This document shows positions 1 to 10,324 of a stretch of DNA of 64,000 bases, in pieces. Position 1 is the first letter of the stretch, and each line of letters opens with the position of its first letter. The DNA is from an uncultured Pelagibacteraceae bacterium (GTDB lineage Bacteria > Pseudomonadota > Alphaproteobacteria > Pelagibacterales > Pelagibacteraceae): the NCBI GenBank assembly GCA_902571425.1, contig CACGBZ010000001.1, positions 248,001 through 312,000 of the forward strand, read 5' to 3'. Under the pieces are notes generated by a model. That model was not told the origin of the DNA and made no database searches. It worked only from the letters and a program-made list of their open reading frames with translations. Made by a program: the position numbers and the translations under genes.

Positions 1-498
1 TTTTTCAGCTCTAGTTTTAGAAACAAAATAATCTGTGGTTTTATCCCACTCTAAGTCAGTCCAATCATTTTCACCAAATGTATACGGGTTGGATCTGTTT
101 GGTTTACGGAACATACATACAATGGAAGAAGTTTTTACAAAATGTTGAACTCCCGCATCTATTCCAGCATTCAAAACTCTTAAGGTCCCATCTTTTGCTG
201 CCGGGGTGAGTGACTCCCTATCATTTGAAACTTTTAAAGGAAACGGAGAAGCTACATGTATAATATATTTGCAGCCTTTAGCAGCTTCATTCCAACCCTC
301 ATCTTTTAATAAATCTAATTCTACAAAAGATAGATTATTAATTGCAACATTATTTTTTTCTAATGTTTTTTTTGTTTGTTCAATTGAATTTGAATTCCTA
401 ACAGTACCTAAAACTTCATAACCTGAATTTAGTAATTCAATAGCGACATGTTTTGCAACAAATCCACTAATACCAGTAAGCAATACTTTTTCTGACAT
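1..498 (-). CDS. NAD-dependent epimerase/dehydratase (extended SDR), C-terminus cut off by window edge
   Basis: This open frame starts at the ATG on the complement of 496-498 and runs off the left edge, giving 166 codons with no stop. The N-terminus reads MSEKVLLTGISGFVAKHVA, a Rossmann G-x-x-G-x-x-A nucleotide-binding motif. Further on come a VASPFPL segment and an SSIV segment around the catalytic Ser of extended short-chain dehydrogenases. The sequence ends with YFVSKTRAEK, which supplies the Y-x-x-x-K catalytic pair. This pattern is closest to the dihydroflavonol-4-reductase-like epimerase/dehydratases, which reduce or epimerise a carbonyl substrate with NAD(P)H. The substrate cannot be read from the sequence. 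It lies 8 nt downstream of the 137-residue membrane protein and is probably cotranscribed with it and trxB. Family assignment is good; specific function is unknown. Confidence 0.85.
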   Translation of the reverse strand, partial: MSEKVLLTGISGFVAKHVAIELLNSGYEVLGTVRNSNSIEQTKKTLEKNNVAINNLSFVELDLLKDEGWNEAAKGCKYIIHVASPFPLKVSNDRESLTPAAKDGTLRVLNAGIDAGVQHFVKTSSIVCMFRKPNRSNPYTFGENDWTDLEWDKTTDYFVSKTRAEK

Positions 499-506
499 TT
501 AATTTT

Positions 507-920
507 TTAAAATTTAAAATATTCTTTTATGTCTTTTTGAAATAATAAGTAAATACAAGAAATTTGAAATAAAGTATTCAAACTTAAAATAAATCTTACA
601 ACCAATTCATTAAATCCTATTTCTGGTATAGGTCCATAAGGAGCAACAAAACTTACATTTATTGCCCCAATTAAATCTAACAAACCAATCACATTCCAAG
701 ACAGCAAAAGACCCCATAGTATAGTGCTTGGTTTTTTTATAATGTGGTAAACTAAAAATAAAGCAGTTATCCCAATAAAAAAGTCACCCACAAAAGGAAT
801 TATCCATTCGGATGGTGCCGAACGCTCATTTTCGGTAAAAATCCAAAACAAAAACAAACCTGACCCAACTGCTCTGAATGACATCCATCCAGTTACAAAA
901 ATAATCCAATTTAATTTCAT
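507..920 (-). CDS. Hypothetical four-helix membrane protein
   Basis: A 137-residue protein of no family I recognise. It has about four hydrophobic stretches (roughly residues 5-25, 40-60, 65-87 and 107-127) separated by short loops, so it is probably an inner-membrane protein with both ends on the same side. There are no cysteines or histidines arranged like a redox or metal site. It begins 3 nt after the trxB stop and ends 8 nt before the epimerase start, so the three genes probably form one transcript. The tight packing in a streamlined genome supports it being real. No function is proposed. Confidence 0.75.
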   Translation of the reverse strand: MKLNWIIFVTGWMSFRAVGSGLFLFWIFTENERSAPSEWIIPFVGDFFIGITALFLVYHIIKKPSTILWGLLLSWNVIGLLDLIGAINVSFVAPYGPIPEIGFNELVVRFILSLNTLFQISCIYLLFQKDIKEYFKF

Positions 921-923
921 TTT

Positions 924-1868
924 TTAGTGAGATAAAAATTTTTCTGCTTCAAGTGCAGCCATACATCCCATACCGGCAGCAGTTACTGCTTGTCTAAATG
1001 TTTTGTCTTTTACATCTCCAGCTGCATAAACACCAGGAACATTTGTCTCTGTAGAATCTGGTTTAGTAACTAAATAACCCTCAGTATCCATTTCCAATTG
1101 ATCTTTAAAAAGTTTAGTTGCAGGATCGTGACCAATTGCAATGAAAACACCATCAAGTTTTAATTCTTCTACATTATTTGTTTTTACATTTTTAATTTTT
1201 AAACCTTTAACATTTTTAGGATCTTTATCTCCAATTACATCTTCAACTACTGTATCCCAAATAATTTCTATTTTTTTATTTTCCATTAATTTTTTTTGAA
1301 GCATCTTTTCAGCTCTTAGACTATCTCTTCTATGAATTAATTTTACTTTTGAAGCAAACTTTGTAAGAAACATTGCCTCCTCTACAGCAGCATTTCCTCC
1401 ACCAACTACAGCAACCTCTTTATTTTTAAAAAAGAAACCATCGCATGTAGCACATGCTGAAACTCCAAAACCTCTAAATTCCTGTTCTGATTTTATATTT
1501 AGCCATCTAGCTTGTGCCCCAGTAGATATAATAATACTATCAGCAGTGTATTTCTGACCACTATCACCAATTGCTTCAAATGGTGAACTTTTTAAATTTA
1601 CAGATCCAATATGGTCTTCAATCATTTCAGTTCCAACTGCTTTTGCTTGTTCTTTCATTTGATCCATTAACCATGGCCCTTGAATAACTTCAGAAAATCC
1701 AGGATAATTTTCAACATCAGTTGTCGTTGTTAATTGTCCTCCAGGCTCAGATCCATAAACTAAAATAGGATTTAACATTGCACGAGCAGCATAAACTGCT
1801 GCAGTGTATCCAGCTGGACCTGATCCAATTATTAACACTTTTGTGTGTTTAGTTGGATTTTGACTCAT
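924..1868 (-). CDS. trxB: Thioredoxin-disulfide reductase
   Basis: A 314-residue FAD/NADPH flavoprotein that reduces thioredoxin in the cytoplasm. The FAD-binding motif GSGPAGYTAA is at residues 15-24, the redox-active CATC at 139-142, the NADPH motif GGGNAA at 156-161, and a second FAD motif with YAAGD near the C-terminus. Length is typical of the low-molecular-weight bacterial enzyme. The ATG at 1868 is only 21 bp from the divergent ELM1-like gene's ATG, so its promoter must overlap that start or the neighbouring coding sequence. It leads a minus-strand run with the small membrane protein and the epimerase. A distinct NADPH-dependent relative of this fold, without the CxxC, is at 52.2 kb and is the ferredoxin reductase. 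Confidence 0.97.
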   Translation of the reverse strand: MSQNPTKHTKVLIIGSGPAGYTAAVYAARAMLNPILVYGSEPGGQLTTTTDVENYPGFSEVIQGPWLMDQMKEQAKAVGTEMIEDHIGSVNLKSSPFEAIGDSGQKYTADSIIISTGAQARWLNIKSEQEFRGFGVSACATCDGFFFKNKEVAVVGGGNAAVEEAMFLTKFASKVKLIHRRDSLRAEKMLQKKLMENKKIEIIWDTVVEDVIGDKDPKNVKGLKIKNVKTNNVEELKLDGVFIAIGHDPATKLFKDQLEMDTEGYLVTKPDSTETNVPGVYAAGDVKDKTFRQAVTAAGMGCMAALEAEKFLSH

Positions 1869-1889
1869 ATGAAAGCTATATAATGATTA

Positions 1890-2834
1890 ATGACTAAATT
1901 AAAAGGTATTTTATTAACTCAAGGTATGCATGGCATGATAAGCCAGGTAGAAGGTTTAGCAAAAGCCTTAGATATTGATTTTACTCACCACAAGGTTGAA
2001 CTAAATAATTTTTGGAAAATTTTTCCACCAAGATTAACGCCAATATCACAAAATGTTTATAAAAAAATAAACGAGTATGATTTTGATTTAATTATTTCAT
2101 GTGGAAGAAAAAGTGTGATTCCATCAATCCACTTAAAAAGTATCTCAAAAAAAAAAGTTTCAAATATTCATATTCAAGATCCAAAGGTAGATTTTAATCA
2201 TTTTGATTTTATTGTTGCTCCCGAACATGATGGGATAAGCGGTACAAATGTAATTAAAACAAAAGGTGCAATTCATTATTTAACGGAAAATGAAATTGAA
2301 GAAAATAGAAGTTATTTAAATTCATATATTAAAAAGGATAATAGAAAAGTTTGGTGTTTGATAATGGGTGGTCCTACAAAATATTATGACTACTCAACAA
2401 AAAATATGAAGCATATATTTTCAATTTTTTACAAACTATTGAAAAAACATGATTTTCAACTTGTGGTGATACCTTCAATGAGAACACCATTAAATACTAT
2501 ACATTATGCAAAAGAGTTTTTTGGAGAAAATCACACTGTGATTATGAATGTTGATAAAAAAGCTTATCTTTCAGCTTTAGCAATTTCGGAAAATATAGTT
2601 GTTACATGTGACTCTAGTTCGATGATATCTGAAGCTGCTTTAACTGGAAAACCAATTTATGTTGCTAATATTTTACCAAAAAGAAAAGACGTTAGATTTC
2701 AGAATTTTAGAAATTTATTCAGAGAATTAAATATTACTAGAAACTTAGGTGAAGAAATTGAAAATTGGAACTATCAAAAATTAGATGAAACGAATAGAGT
2801 AGCAAAAATTATTAAAGAAAAAATTCAATCATAA
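1890..2834 (+). CDS. ELM1-like protein (DUF1022, mitochondrial-fission ELM1 family)
   Basis: A 314-residue protein matching what I know of the ELM1/DUF1022 family. The N-terminus is KGILLTQGMHGMISQVEGLA, followed by DLIISCGRKSVIP, HIQDPKV and DFIVAPEHD segments and a CDSSSMISEA-LTGKPIYV stretch that resembles the nucleotide-sugar binding region of GT-B glycosyltransferases. The family is conserved in alphaproteobacteria and named after a plant mitochondrial fission factor; its biochemical activity is not established. A TATAAT at 1879-1884 lies 5 nt before the ATG, so the transcript may be leaderless. Its stop overlaps the start of the following oxygenase by one base, implying coupled expression. 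Family call is fairly sure; activity is unknown. Confidence 0.8.
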   Translation: MTKLKGILLTQGMHGMISQVEGLAKALDIDFTHHKVELNNFWKIFPPRLTPISQNVYKKINEYDFDLIISCGRKSVIPSIHLKSISKKKVSNIHIQDPKVDFNHFDFIVAPEHDGISGTNVIKTKGAIHYLTENEIEENRSYLNSYIKKDNRKVWCLIMGGPTKYYDYSTKNMKHIFSIFYKLLKKHDFQLVVIPSMRTPLNTIHYAKEFFGENHTVIMNVDKKAYLSALAISENIVVTCDSSSMISEAALTGKPIYVANILPKRKDVRFQNFRNLFRELNITRNLGEEIENWNYQKLDETNRVAKIIKEKIQS

Positions 2835-3499
2835 TGTCATTTTTAAATTCAATTAAAAATAATTCAAAACAACATCATTTCCCTTTTGATCACTGGGAGT
2901 ATAGCGATGCCTTGTCCGAAAAGGCAATTGATGAAATAGTCAAAGCAGATATTCCTGATGTGAGTAAACTTAATCTTAATTATGATGGAACAAGAGCAAT
3001 AGATGGTGGAGCTGCAGAATTTAGAAAAGGTATAGCTTCAGGCGGACAAGCGATAAAGTTTAGATGTTTTATTAATAAAGAAAACTCATCTCAATTTCCA
3101 AATTTAGTAAAATTTATCAATGAACTTCAATCTAAAGAAACATATGAAACAATTTCTAAAATGATAAATAAAGATTTATCAAATTCATATGTTAGGGTTG
3201 AGGTTATATGTGACCGAGAGGGTTTTTGGTTAAAACCTCATTGCGATATAAAGGAAAAACTTATGTCAGGCTTAATATTTGTTAATAAAACAAATGAGTC
3301 TGAAGATTTAGGAACTGATTTTTATAATGAAAAATTAGAAAAGGTTAAGACACTTCCTTACAAACATAATTATGGTTATCTTTTTACCAGTGGACCAAAC
3401 ACTTGGCATGGGATGGAGAAGAAAAAGATCGTTAAAGAAAGACGATGTATTCAAGTAAATTATGTTACCTTTGAAACTGATTGGAAAGTAAATTCTTAA
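2834..3499 (+). CDS. 2-oxoglutarate/Fe(II)-dependent oxygenase superfamily protein
   Basis: A 221-residue protein with the facial triad of the double-stranded beta-helix oxygenases. H136-x-D138 lies in [11 protein letters not shown], the distal His is H192 in NTWHGM, and an Arg (R203 or R204) about 11 residues later would bind 2-oxoglutarate. These enzymes hydroxylate small molecules, proteins or glycans using O2 and 2-oxoglutarate. No substrate is evident. The start codon overlaps the stop of the ELM1-like gene by one base, so both probably act in one process, perhaps on a cell-surface glycan given the GT-B look of ELM1 (inference). It ends head-on with carB, sharing the four bases TTAA as both stop codons. 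Confidence 0.75.
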   Translation: MSFLNSIKNNSKQHHFPFDHWEYSDALSEKAIDEIVKADIPDVSKLNLNYDGTRAIDGGAAEFRKGIASGGQAIKFRCFINKENSSQFPNLVKFINELQSKETYETISKMINKDLSNSYVRVEVICDREGFWLKPHCDIKEKLMSGLIFVNKTNESEDLGTDFYNEKLEKVKTLPYKHNYGYLFTSGPNTWHGMEKKKIVKERRCIQVNYVTFETDWKVNS

Positions 3500-6400
3500 A
3501 CGTCCTGAAGAGAAGTTACTTCTAATTTTTTTGTTTTTAGCGATCTAATCGCCTCTAAACATGCCTGAGCAGTGGACATATTAGTGCAATAAGGAACTTT
3601 ATTCTTAAGCGTTGCTCTTCTTAAAGCTATTGCATCGCTTAATCTATGTTCACTATTTCCACCTCCAGTATTTATTACTAATGCAATTTTTTTAGAGTCT
3701 AAAACATCAACTATGTGAGGTGATCCAGTGCTTACTTTATTTATAATTTTACATTTCATCCCATGCTTTCGAATATATTCTGCAGTTCCTCTAGTTGCAC
3801 ATAATGTAAACTTAAGTTGAAGAAGTTCTTTAGCTAAATCTATTCCTTCATCTTTGTGACTATTTTTGAGAGATATAAAAGCTAATCCTTGTTTTGGCAA
3901 TGAGTTAGCTGCTGCGATTTGACTTTTGGCAAATGCCATTCCAAAATTTTTATCATATCCCATAACCTCTCCGGTTGATTTCATCTCAGGCCCTAACAAT
4001 AAGTCACTGTTTGGAAATTTATTAAATGGGAATACAGCTTCTTTAACTGCATACATACCTTTAGATTTATCTTTTAAATTAAACTTAGATAACTTTTCAC
4101 CAGCCATTACTCTTGATGCTATTTTAGCTAGCGGCAATCCTTTTGCTTTTGATACGAAAGGAACTGTTCGACTTGCTCTTGGATTAACTTCGATCACATA
4201 AATTTCATCTTTTTTAATTGCAAACTGGATGTTCATGAAACCTTTAACATTTAAAGCTATAGCAAGCTTTTTAGTTTGATTTTCTATTTCTTTAAGTAGG
4301 TAAGGTTTAATTGATATAGGGGGCAGACTACACGCCGAGTCTCCTGAGTGAATTCCAGCTTCTTCAATATGTTGCATAATACCTGCAACATGAACCTGTT
4401 TTCCATCTGATATGGCATCCACATCTACTTCCATTGCATGATCGATAAATTTATCAATCAGAATTGGATTTTCTTCTGCAGCTTTAAATGCTTCTTCAAC
4501 AAATTTTTTAAGCTGATTTTTTTCATGAACAATTTCCATTGCTCTTCCACCCAAAACATAAGAAGGTCTCACCATTAATGGTAACCCAATTTTATCTGCT
4601 ATTTTTATTGCCTGATTAAACGTCTTTGCAATTCCACTCTCTGCTTGTTTTAATTTTAATTTATTTAATAAATTTCTAAATCGGTCTCTATCTTCTGCTA
4701 AATCAATCGATGTATACTGCGTTCCTAAAATTGGAAGCTTGTTGTCGTGTAAAAATTTAGCAAGCTTAATTGGAGTTTGGCCACCAAATTGAGCTATTAC
4801 ACCTATCAGATTTCCTTTTTCTTGTTCTTTTTTAATTATATTAAAAACGTATTCTTCTTTTAAAGGCTCAAAGTATAATCTATCACTCGTATCATAGTCT
4901 GTTGATACTGTTTCAGGGTTACAATTAACCATTATAGTTTCAAAACCTGCGTCTTTTAATGAAAAACTGGCCTGACAGCAACAATAATCAAACTCAATTC
5001 CTTGACCAATTCTATTTGGTCCTCCTCCAAGAATAATTATTTTTTTCTTATTAGATGGATCAGCTTCACATTCAGAATTAATTGAAAAATTTCTTTGATA
5101 AGTTGAGTACATATATGGAGTAAAAGATTTGAATTCAGCAGCACACGTATCTACTTTTTTATAAACCGGAAGTATTTTAAGAGCTGATCTTTTTCTTCTA
5201 ACAACGTCCTCAGAAGTTTTAGTTAATTCTGAAAGTTTTTTATCCGAAAATCCTATTGATTTTACTCTATTAAACTCTACAAAATCTTTAGGAAGTCCAT
5301 TACTTTTAATCTGTTTTTCGCAATCAACTATTTCTTTAATTTGTTCTAAAAACCAAGGATCAATTTTGGATAAATTATATATTTTCTTTAAGTTTATTTT
5401 TTTTCTAATTGCTTCAGCGACTAGTAATATCTTATTTGGAATAGATTCTCTAAGCTTCTTTTCAATTTGTTTTTTATTTAAATCAAAAATTCTATCTAAA
5501 CCTGAAAAACCGGTTTCCAGAGATACCAGTGCCTTTTGCAAAGATTCTTTAAAGTTTCTTCCAATAGCCATTGCTTCACCCACTGATTTCATAGATGTTC
5601 CTAAAGTTGCAGGAGAGGTTGAAAATTTTTCAAAAGTAAATCTTGGAATTTTAGTTACAACATAATCTATACTTGGCTCAAACGATGCAGGTGTAACTTT
5701 AGTTATTTCATTTTTTAGTTCATCCAAGGTATATCCAACTGCTAATTTTGCAGCCACTTTCGCAATTGGAAATCCAGTTGCTTTTGATGCAAGTGCTGAG
5801 GATCTTGATACACGTGGATTCATTTCAATGACAACCATTCGACCATTTTTAGGATTGATAGCAAACTGAACATTTGATCCACCAGTTTCAACTCCAATTT
5901 TTCTTAAACATGCAATAGATGCATTTCTCATTATCTGGTACTCTTTATCAGTAAGAGTGAGAGCAGGCGCAATCGTGACCGAGTCACCAGTATGAATTCC
6001 CATCGGATCTACATTTTCAATAGAGCAAATTATGATACAATTATCTTTCTTATCTCTTACCACCTCCATTTCAAATTCTTTCCAACCCTCCAAACATTCC
6101 TCAACAAGAACTTGGCTTACAGGAGACTCGTGCAATCCATTTTTAACAATCTTAAAATAATCTTTTTTAGTTTTAGCTATTCCTCCACCGAGTCCACCAA
6201 GTGTAAATGCAGGCCTTATAATTGCAGGTAAACCAATTTTTTTTAATACTTTTGATGCTTGGTTATTGTTATTGACGATTTCTGATTTTGGTAAATCTAA
6301 ACCAATATCAATCATATTTTTTCTAAATTTCTTTCTGTCTTCAGCGTTAGAAATTGCCTTTGAGTTCGCTCCAATCAATTCTATTTTGTATTTTTTTAAA

Positions 6401-6720
6401 ACTCCTTTTTTCTCAGCTTCCATTGCAAGATTAAGAGCAGTTTGACCACCCATAGTCGGTAGAATTGCGTCTGGCTTTTCTTTTTTAAGAATTTTTTCTA
6501 GTACTCCTAGTGTAATTGGTTCAATGTAAGTTTTATCTGCAACATTTGGATCCGTCATAATGGTTGCAGGATTTGAGTTAATTAAAACTACTTTATAACC
6601 TTCATCTTTCAGAGCTTTACATGCTTGGGTCCCTGAATAATCAAATTCACATGCTTGTCCTATAATTATTGGACCAGCACCCACGACTAAAATTTTTTTA
6701 ATATCTTTTCTTTTTGGCAT
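3496..6720 (-). CDS. carB: Carbamoyl-phosphate synthase, large subunit
   Basis: A full-length 1074-residue CarB. It makes carbamoyl phosphate from bicarbonate, ATP and ammonia delivered by CarA, feeding pyrimidine and arginine synthesis. Two tandem ATP-grasp synthetase halves are visible: the first opens with [19 protein letters not shown], the second with [19 protein letters not shown]. Each has a paired [12 protein letters not shown] segment and an [13 protein letters not shown] metal-binding segment. The C-terminal MGS-like regulatory domain holds TRGTAEY and NTGGG. Its start overlaps the end of carA by 23 nt, as expected for a coupled operon. Its stop overlaps that of the convergent oxygenase gene by 4 nt. 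Confidence 0.98.
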   Translation of the reverse strand: MPKRKDIKKILVVGAGPIIIGQACEFDYSGTQACKALKDEGYKVVLINSNPATIMTDPNVADKTYIEPITLGVLEKILKKEKPDAILPTMGGQTALNLAMEAEKKGVLKKYKIELIGANSKAISNAEDRKKFRKNMIDIGLDLPKSEIVNNNNQASKVLKKIGLPAIIRPAFTLGGLGGGIAKTKKDYFKIVKNGLHESPVSQVLVEECLEGWKEFEMEVVRDKKDNCIIICSIENVDPMGIHTGDSVTIAPALTLTDKEYQIMRNASIACLRKIGVETGGSNVQFAINPKNGRMVVIEMNPRVSRSSALASKATGFPIAKVAAKLAVGYTLDELKNEITKVTPASFEPSIDYVVTKIPRFTFEKFSTSPATLGTSMKSVGEAMAIGRNFKESLQKALVSLETGFSGLDRIFDLNKKQIEKKLRESIPNKILLVAEAIRKKINLKKIYNLSKIDPWFLEQIKEIVDCEKQIKSNGLPKDFVEFNRVKSIGFSDKKLSELTKTSEDVVRRKRSALKILPVYKKVDTCAAEFKSFTPYMYSTYQRNFSINSECEADPSNKKKIIILGGGPNRIGQGIEFDYCCCQASFSLKDAGFETIMVNCNPETVSTDYDTSDRLYFEPLKEEYVFNIIKKEQEKGNLIGVIAQFGGQTPIKLAKFLHDNKLPILGTQYTSIDLAEDRDRFRNLLNKLKLKQAESGIAKTFNQAIKIADKIGLPLMVRPSYVLGGRAMEIVHEKNQLKKFVEEAFKAAEENPILIDKFIDHAMEVDVDAISDGKQVHVAGIMQHIEEAGIHSGDSACSLPPISIKPYLLKEIENQTKKLAIALNVKGFMNIQFAIKKDEIYVIEVNPRASRTVPFVSKAKGLPLAKIASRVMAGEKLSKFNLKDKSKGMYAVKEAVFPFNKFPNSDLLLGPEMKSTGEVMGYDKNFGMAFAKSQIAAANSLPKQGLAFISLKNSHKDEGIDLAKELLQLKFTLCATRGTAEYIRKHGMKCKIINKVSTGSPHIVDVLDSKKIALVINTGGGNSEHRLSDAIALRRATLKNKVPYCTNMSTAQACLEAIRSLKTKKLEVTSLQDV

Positions 6721-7894
6721 TTTTTTTCATGTTGTTAATAAATTCTTGAAACAAATAAACACTATCTTGGGGTCCAGGATTAGATTCTGGATGATATTGA
6801 ACTGAAAATATTGGTTTATTTTTAAGTTTTATTCCTTCAATAGTATTATCAAAAAGAGATTTATGAGTTACTTCAATTTTTTTTGGTAAAGTTTCTTCAA
6901 CTACTACAAACCCATGATTTTGACTGGTAATTTCAACTTTGTCATGAATTAAATTTTTAACAGGATGGTTTGCACCTCTATGTCCTAACTTCATTTTTTT
7001 TGTTTTGCCACCTAAAGCTAATGCTAAAATCTGATGACCTAAACAAATACCAAATATAGGTAAATTATTTTTTATAAGCTCATTAATTATAGCGATTGAA
7101 TACTTTCCAGTTGCAGCTGGGTCTCCTGGTCCATTAGATAAAAAAATTCCATTTGGTTTCAAACTTAGTATTTCTTGTGCATTTGTTTTGCAAGAAACAA
7201 CAGTAACTTTACAGTTGAAGTCCGAGAAATATCTTAAGATATTTTTTTTTATTCCATAATCAACCGCAACTACATGAAATAAATTTTTATTATTTTTTTT
7301 ATATCCTGACTCTTTTTTCCAGGTTTGAAGACCTCTCCAAGTATAATTTTTCTTAGTTGAAACTACTTGTGCAAGATCTAAATTTTTTAATCCACTCCAT
7401 TTAATTGTGTTATTAGTTATTTTACTAATATTAAATTTTCCATTTTTTGAATTAGATATTGTTCCCTTAGGTGCCCCTTTATCTCTTATAAAGTTTGTAA
7501 GGCTTCGTGTGTCTAAACCAGTAATTCCAACAATCTTATTTTTCTTTAGCCAAGCATCTAAATGTATAAATGATCTGTAGTTTGATGGTGAAGTTATTTC
7601 AGAGTTAACTATTACACCTCTAGCCCATATTCTATCTGACTCATGATCATCTTTGTTAGTTCCAACATTACCAATATGTGGAAAGGTAAAATTAATAATT
7701 TGACCTGCATATGATGGATCAGAGATAATTTCTTGATAACCTGTTAAAGATGTATTAAAGCAAACTTCGCCAGTGGCTTCTCCTTGATACCCAATTCCAA
7801 TGCCTTTAAATACTTTTTTATTTTCTAGAACTAAAACGCCTGTATTGATTTGTAATTTTTTTTTTGAGTTAGTTTTTTTTGCTTTTTTCTTCAA
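6698..7894 (-). CDS. carA: Carbamoyl-phosphate synthase, small (glutaminase) subunit
   Basis: A 398-residue class I glutamine amidotransferase that hydrolyses glutamine and passes ammonia to CarB. The N-terminal CarA-specific domain holds [20 protein letters not shown]. The amidotransferase domain has the nucleophile C284 in FGICLGHQ and the rest of the triad, H368 and E370, in QYHPE. The first 14 residues are almost all Lys, Thr, Asn and Ser, a short basic extension before the conserved INTGVLVLE. Transcription is divergent from yqeY across a 126-bp gap. That gap contains an 8-bp perfect inverted repeat around six A residues at 7959-7980. Confidence 0.97.
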   Translation of the reverse strand: MKKKAKKTNSKKKLQINTGVLVLENKKVFKGIGIGYQGEATGEVCFNTSLTGYQEIISDPSYAGQIINFTFPHIGNVGTNKDDHESDRIWARGVIVNSEITSPSNYRSFIHLDAWLKKNKIVGITGLDTRSLTNFIRDKGAPKGTISNSKNGKFNISKITNNTIKWSGLKNLDLAQVVSTKKNYTWRGLQTWKKESGYKKNNKNLFHVVAVDYGIKKNILRYFSDFNCKVTVVSCKTNAQEILSLKPNGIFLSNGPGDPAATGKYSIAIINELIKNNLPIFGICLGHQILALALGGKTKKMKLGHRGANHPVKNLIHDKVEITSQNHGFVVVEETLPKKIEVTHKSLFDNTIEGIKLKNKPIFSVQYHPESNPGPQDSVYLFQEFINNMKKNAKKKRY

Positions 7895-8020
7895 TTACAA
7901 CTCATGAGTTAAAGGTTAATACAATAATTGCTTTATTATCGCAACAGAGATGTAATATAAAATTGTAAAAAAACAATTTTTCTTTTGAAGAATTTTTTCT
8001 TTACAGTAGATTAAAAAATT

Positions 8021-8482
8021 ATGTCATTAAAACAGACTATCGAAAACGATTATAAAAATGCTCTTAAATCTAAAGATAAAAATAAAATATCAACCTATAG
8101 GTTAATATTATCTTCAATTAAGGATTTGGATATTGTGAACAGATCAGGTCCCAATAAAAAAGAAACTGATGATGAGGATATTAAGAAACTTTTGAAAAAA
8201 ATGGTTAAGCAGCGAGCCGAATCAATCGATATTTATAAAAAAAATAATAGAACAGATCTTTTAGAAGTTGAGCAAAATGAATATGATATTTTAATAAGTT
8301 TCTTACCAAAGCAGCTTAGTGAAGAGGAAACCAAGAAAATTTGTGCAGATGTTATTTCGAAAATTGGAGCAAATTCATTAAAAGATATGGGAAAGGTTAT
8401 GGGCGAACTCAAAAAAACTCATGCAGACGAAATTGATTTTTCCAAAGCAGGATCAATGATTAAAGAATTGTTGAACAAATAA
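8021..8482 (+). CDS. GatB/YqeY domain protein
   Basis: A 153-residue all-helical protein of the YqeY family, which resembles the C-terminal tRNA-binding tail of the GatB amidotransferase subunit. It shows the typical KQRAESIDIYKKNNR and EYDILISFLPKQLSEEE segments and a C-terminal MGKVMGELK motif. Its function as a free-standing protein is not firmly known; a role with aminoacyl-tRNA is assumed from the domain. The stop overlaps the dnaG start by one base. The order yqeY-dnaG-rpoD opposite carA is a conserved arrangement in alphaproteobacteria, which supports the call. Confidence 0.92.
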   Translation: MSLKQTIENDYKNALKSKDKNKISTYRLILSSIKDLDIVNRSGPNKKETDDEDIKKLLKKMVKQRAESIDIYKKNNRTDLLEVEQNEYDILISFLPKQLSEEETKKICADVISKIGANSLKDMGKVMGELKKTHADEIDFSKAGSMIKELLNK

Positions 8483-10257
8483 TGAAATATCCGAAAGAGT
8501 ATCTTGATGAAATTAAAAATAGGTTGAAAGTTTCAACAGTAGTATCAAAAACTGTTTCCTTAAAAAAAAGAGGTAAAGAATTTGTAGGTTTATCACCTTT
8601 CAAAAATGAAAAAACACCTTCTTTTACTATTAATGATGAAAAAGAATTTTATCATTGTTTTGCAACATCAGAACATGGCAATATTTTTGATTTTGTGATG
8701 AAAACTCAAAATTTAAAATTTGGAGAGGCAGTCAAATACTTGGCTCAAATGGCAGGGATGCAGCCATATATGTTTTCAAAACAAGATGAAGAAAGAGAAA
8801 AAAAGTGGAATGAGTATAAATCTATTTTTAATCAATATGTTGACTTTTATCATAATGAACTTTTAAAAAATGAAAATTATTCAATTGCTAGAGATTATTT
8901 AAAAAATAGATCACTGGGTAAAGATGAAGTAAAAAAATTTAAAATAGGATACATAGAAAAAAATCCCAATTTTTTCAAAAAATTAAAACAAGATTATACT
9001 GAACAAACTTTAGTCGAGACTGGTTTATTCTATTTAGATGAGAAAAAAAAAATTTATGTCGAAAGATTTAGAGGTCGATTAATATTTCCAATCAATAATA
9101 TTTCAGGTCAACCAATAGCACTAGGTGGAAGAATAATAGAAAATTTAGATTACTTAGCTAAATATATAAATTCACCTGAAACAAACTTTTTTAAGAAAGG
9201 ATCAAATTTATATAATTTAGATGTAGCAAGAAAACTTTCTAATAAAGTTGATCACATTTATCTGGTTGAGGGATATATGGATGTAGTAGGTCTAAGTAAA
9301 AATGGAATAGATAATGCAGTAGCAAATCTTGGCACGTCTTTAACTGACAAGCAAATTTTAACTTTAAACCAATTTTTTGATGATATAATAATATGTTTTG
9401 ATGGTGATGAAAGTGGATATAAAGCTGCTGTCAGAGCGGCTGAAAATTCAATTAAGGAATTAAAACCTGAAAAACAAATTTCATTTTTATTTTTACCAGA
9501 TAAAGAGGATCCAGATAGCTATGTGAATAAAAATGGCAAAGCTAAGTTTGTAGATTTTACAAAGCAGACCAAATTATCAATACATCAATTTATTTTTAGT
9601 CATTATAAAAAACAAACTAAAAATAATCCTTCATCGATGGCTATTTTTGATAAAAAACTAAGAAGTATTGCAAATACAATTAAAGATGATTTTATAAAAA
9701 AATATGTTTTAGAATATTTTTTAGAAAAAATTGCTGAGCTAACTCCACATTCTAATCATAATAATAAGAGGTTTTATTCAAAAAAAACAAAATCTTTAGA
9801 AAGTACAAAAAAATATTTTAAGGAAAGCCAATCTTTGACTGGAGTAGAATTAAAAGAGTTTTCTTTATTATATTTAGTAATAAATAACTTAGATTTGTTG
9901 CAAGCAAATATTAATTTGATTGAAAATATTAAATTATTTACTGAGTTTAATAGAAAAATATTTGAAATGATAATTGAAAAATTAAAATCAGGTTCACAAA
10001 TTACAATTCAAGATCTTAAATTAGACGATCAATTAATTGAAAAAATAAACAAATTTGCTCCGATCAAATATATTGTTAAAAATCAATCTGAAGATGATCA
10101 AAAAATAATAGAATTACTAGAGGATATTTCTAGAGATTTAATGAATTATGATCTTGAGTTTAGGATTCGAGAATTAGAGTCGAAGTTTTTAGTTGATATG
10201 AGCGAAAGCACATTTAATGAGCTAAAAGAGCTAAAAAAAAAGCAGAATATCAATTAA
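8482..10257 (+). CDS. dnaG: DNA primase
   Basis: A 591-residue primase that makes RNA primers at the replication fork. The N-terminal zinc-ribbon region is recognisable (GLSPFKNEKTPSFTINDEKEF, split by motif, about residues 36-57) but only one of the four usual zinc ligands, C59 in YHCF, remains. The other positions are Leu, Lys and Ser/Thr, a loss I associate with alphaproteobacterial primases. The catalytic TOPRIM core follows with VEGYMDV and CFDGDESG motifs, then a helicase-binding C-terminal domain. It starts at the overlapping base of the yqeY stop and lies 67 nt upstream of rpoD, in the order of the macromolecular synthesis operon. Confidence 0.97.
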   Translation: MKYPKEYLDEIKNRLKVSTVVSKTVSLKKRGKEFVGLSPFKNEKTPSFTINDEKEFYHCFATSEHGNIFDFVMKTQNLKFGEAVKYLAQMAGMQPYMFSKQDEEREKKWNEYKSIFNQYVDFYHNELLKNENYSIARDYLKNRSLGKDEVKKFKIGYIEKNPNFFKKLKQDYTEQTLVETGLFYLDEKKKIYVERFRGRLIFPINNISGQPIALGGRIIENLDYLAKYINSPETNFFKKGSNLYNLDVARKLSNKVDHIYLVEGYMDVVGLSKNGIDNAVANLGTSLTDKQILTLNQFFDDIIICFDGDESGYKAAVRAAENSIKELKPEKQISFLFLPDKEDPDSYVNKNGKAKFVDFTKQTKLSIHQFIFSHYKKQTKNNPSSMAIFDKKLRSIANTIKDDFIKKYVLEYFLEKIAELTPHSNHNNKRFYSKKTKSLESTKKYFKESQSLTGVELKEFSLLYLVINNLDLLQANINLIENIKLFTEFNRKIFEMIIEKLKSGSQITIQDLKLDDQLIEKINKFAPIKYIVKNQSEDDQKIIELLEDISRDLMNYDLEFRIRELESKFLVDMSESTFNELKELKKKQNIN

Positions 10258-10324
10258 TCTGACCAAATTAACAATGGATTTTTATACAATTCACACTATA
10301 TAAGACTTCCAAATTCAGATTACT

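Noticed and set aside
206-421. Plus-strand open frame opposite the partial epimerase gene
   Set aside because: It is antisense to a frame with clear SDR motifs and has no recognisable features itself.
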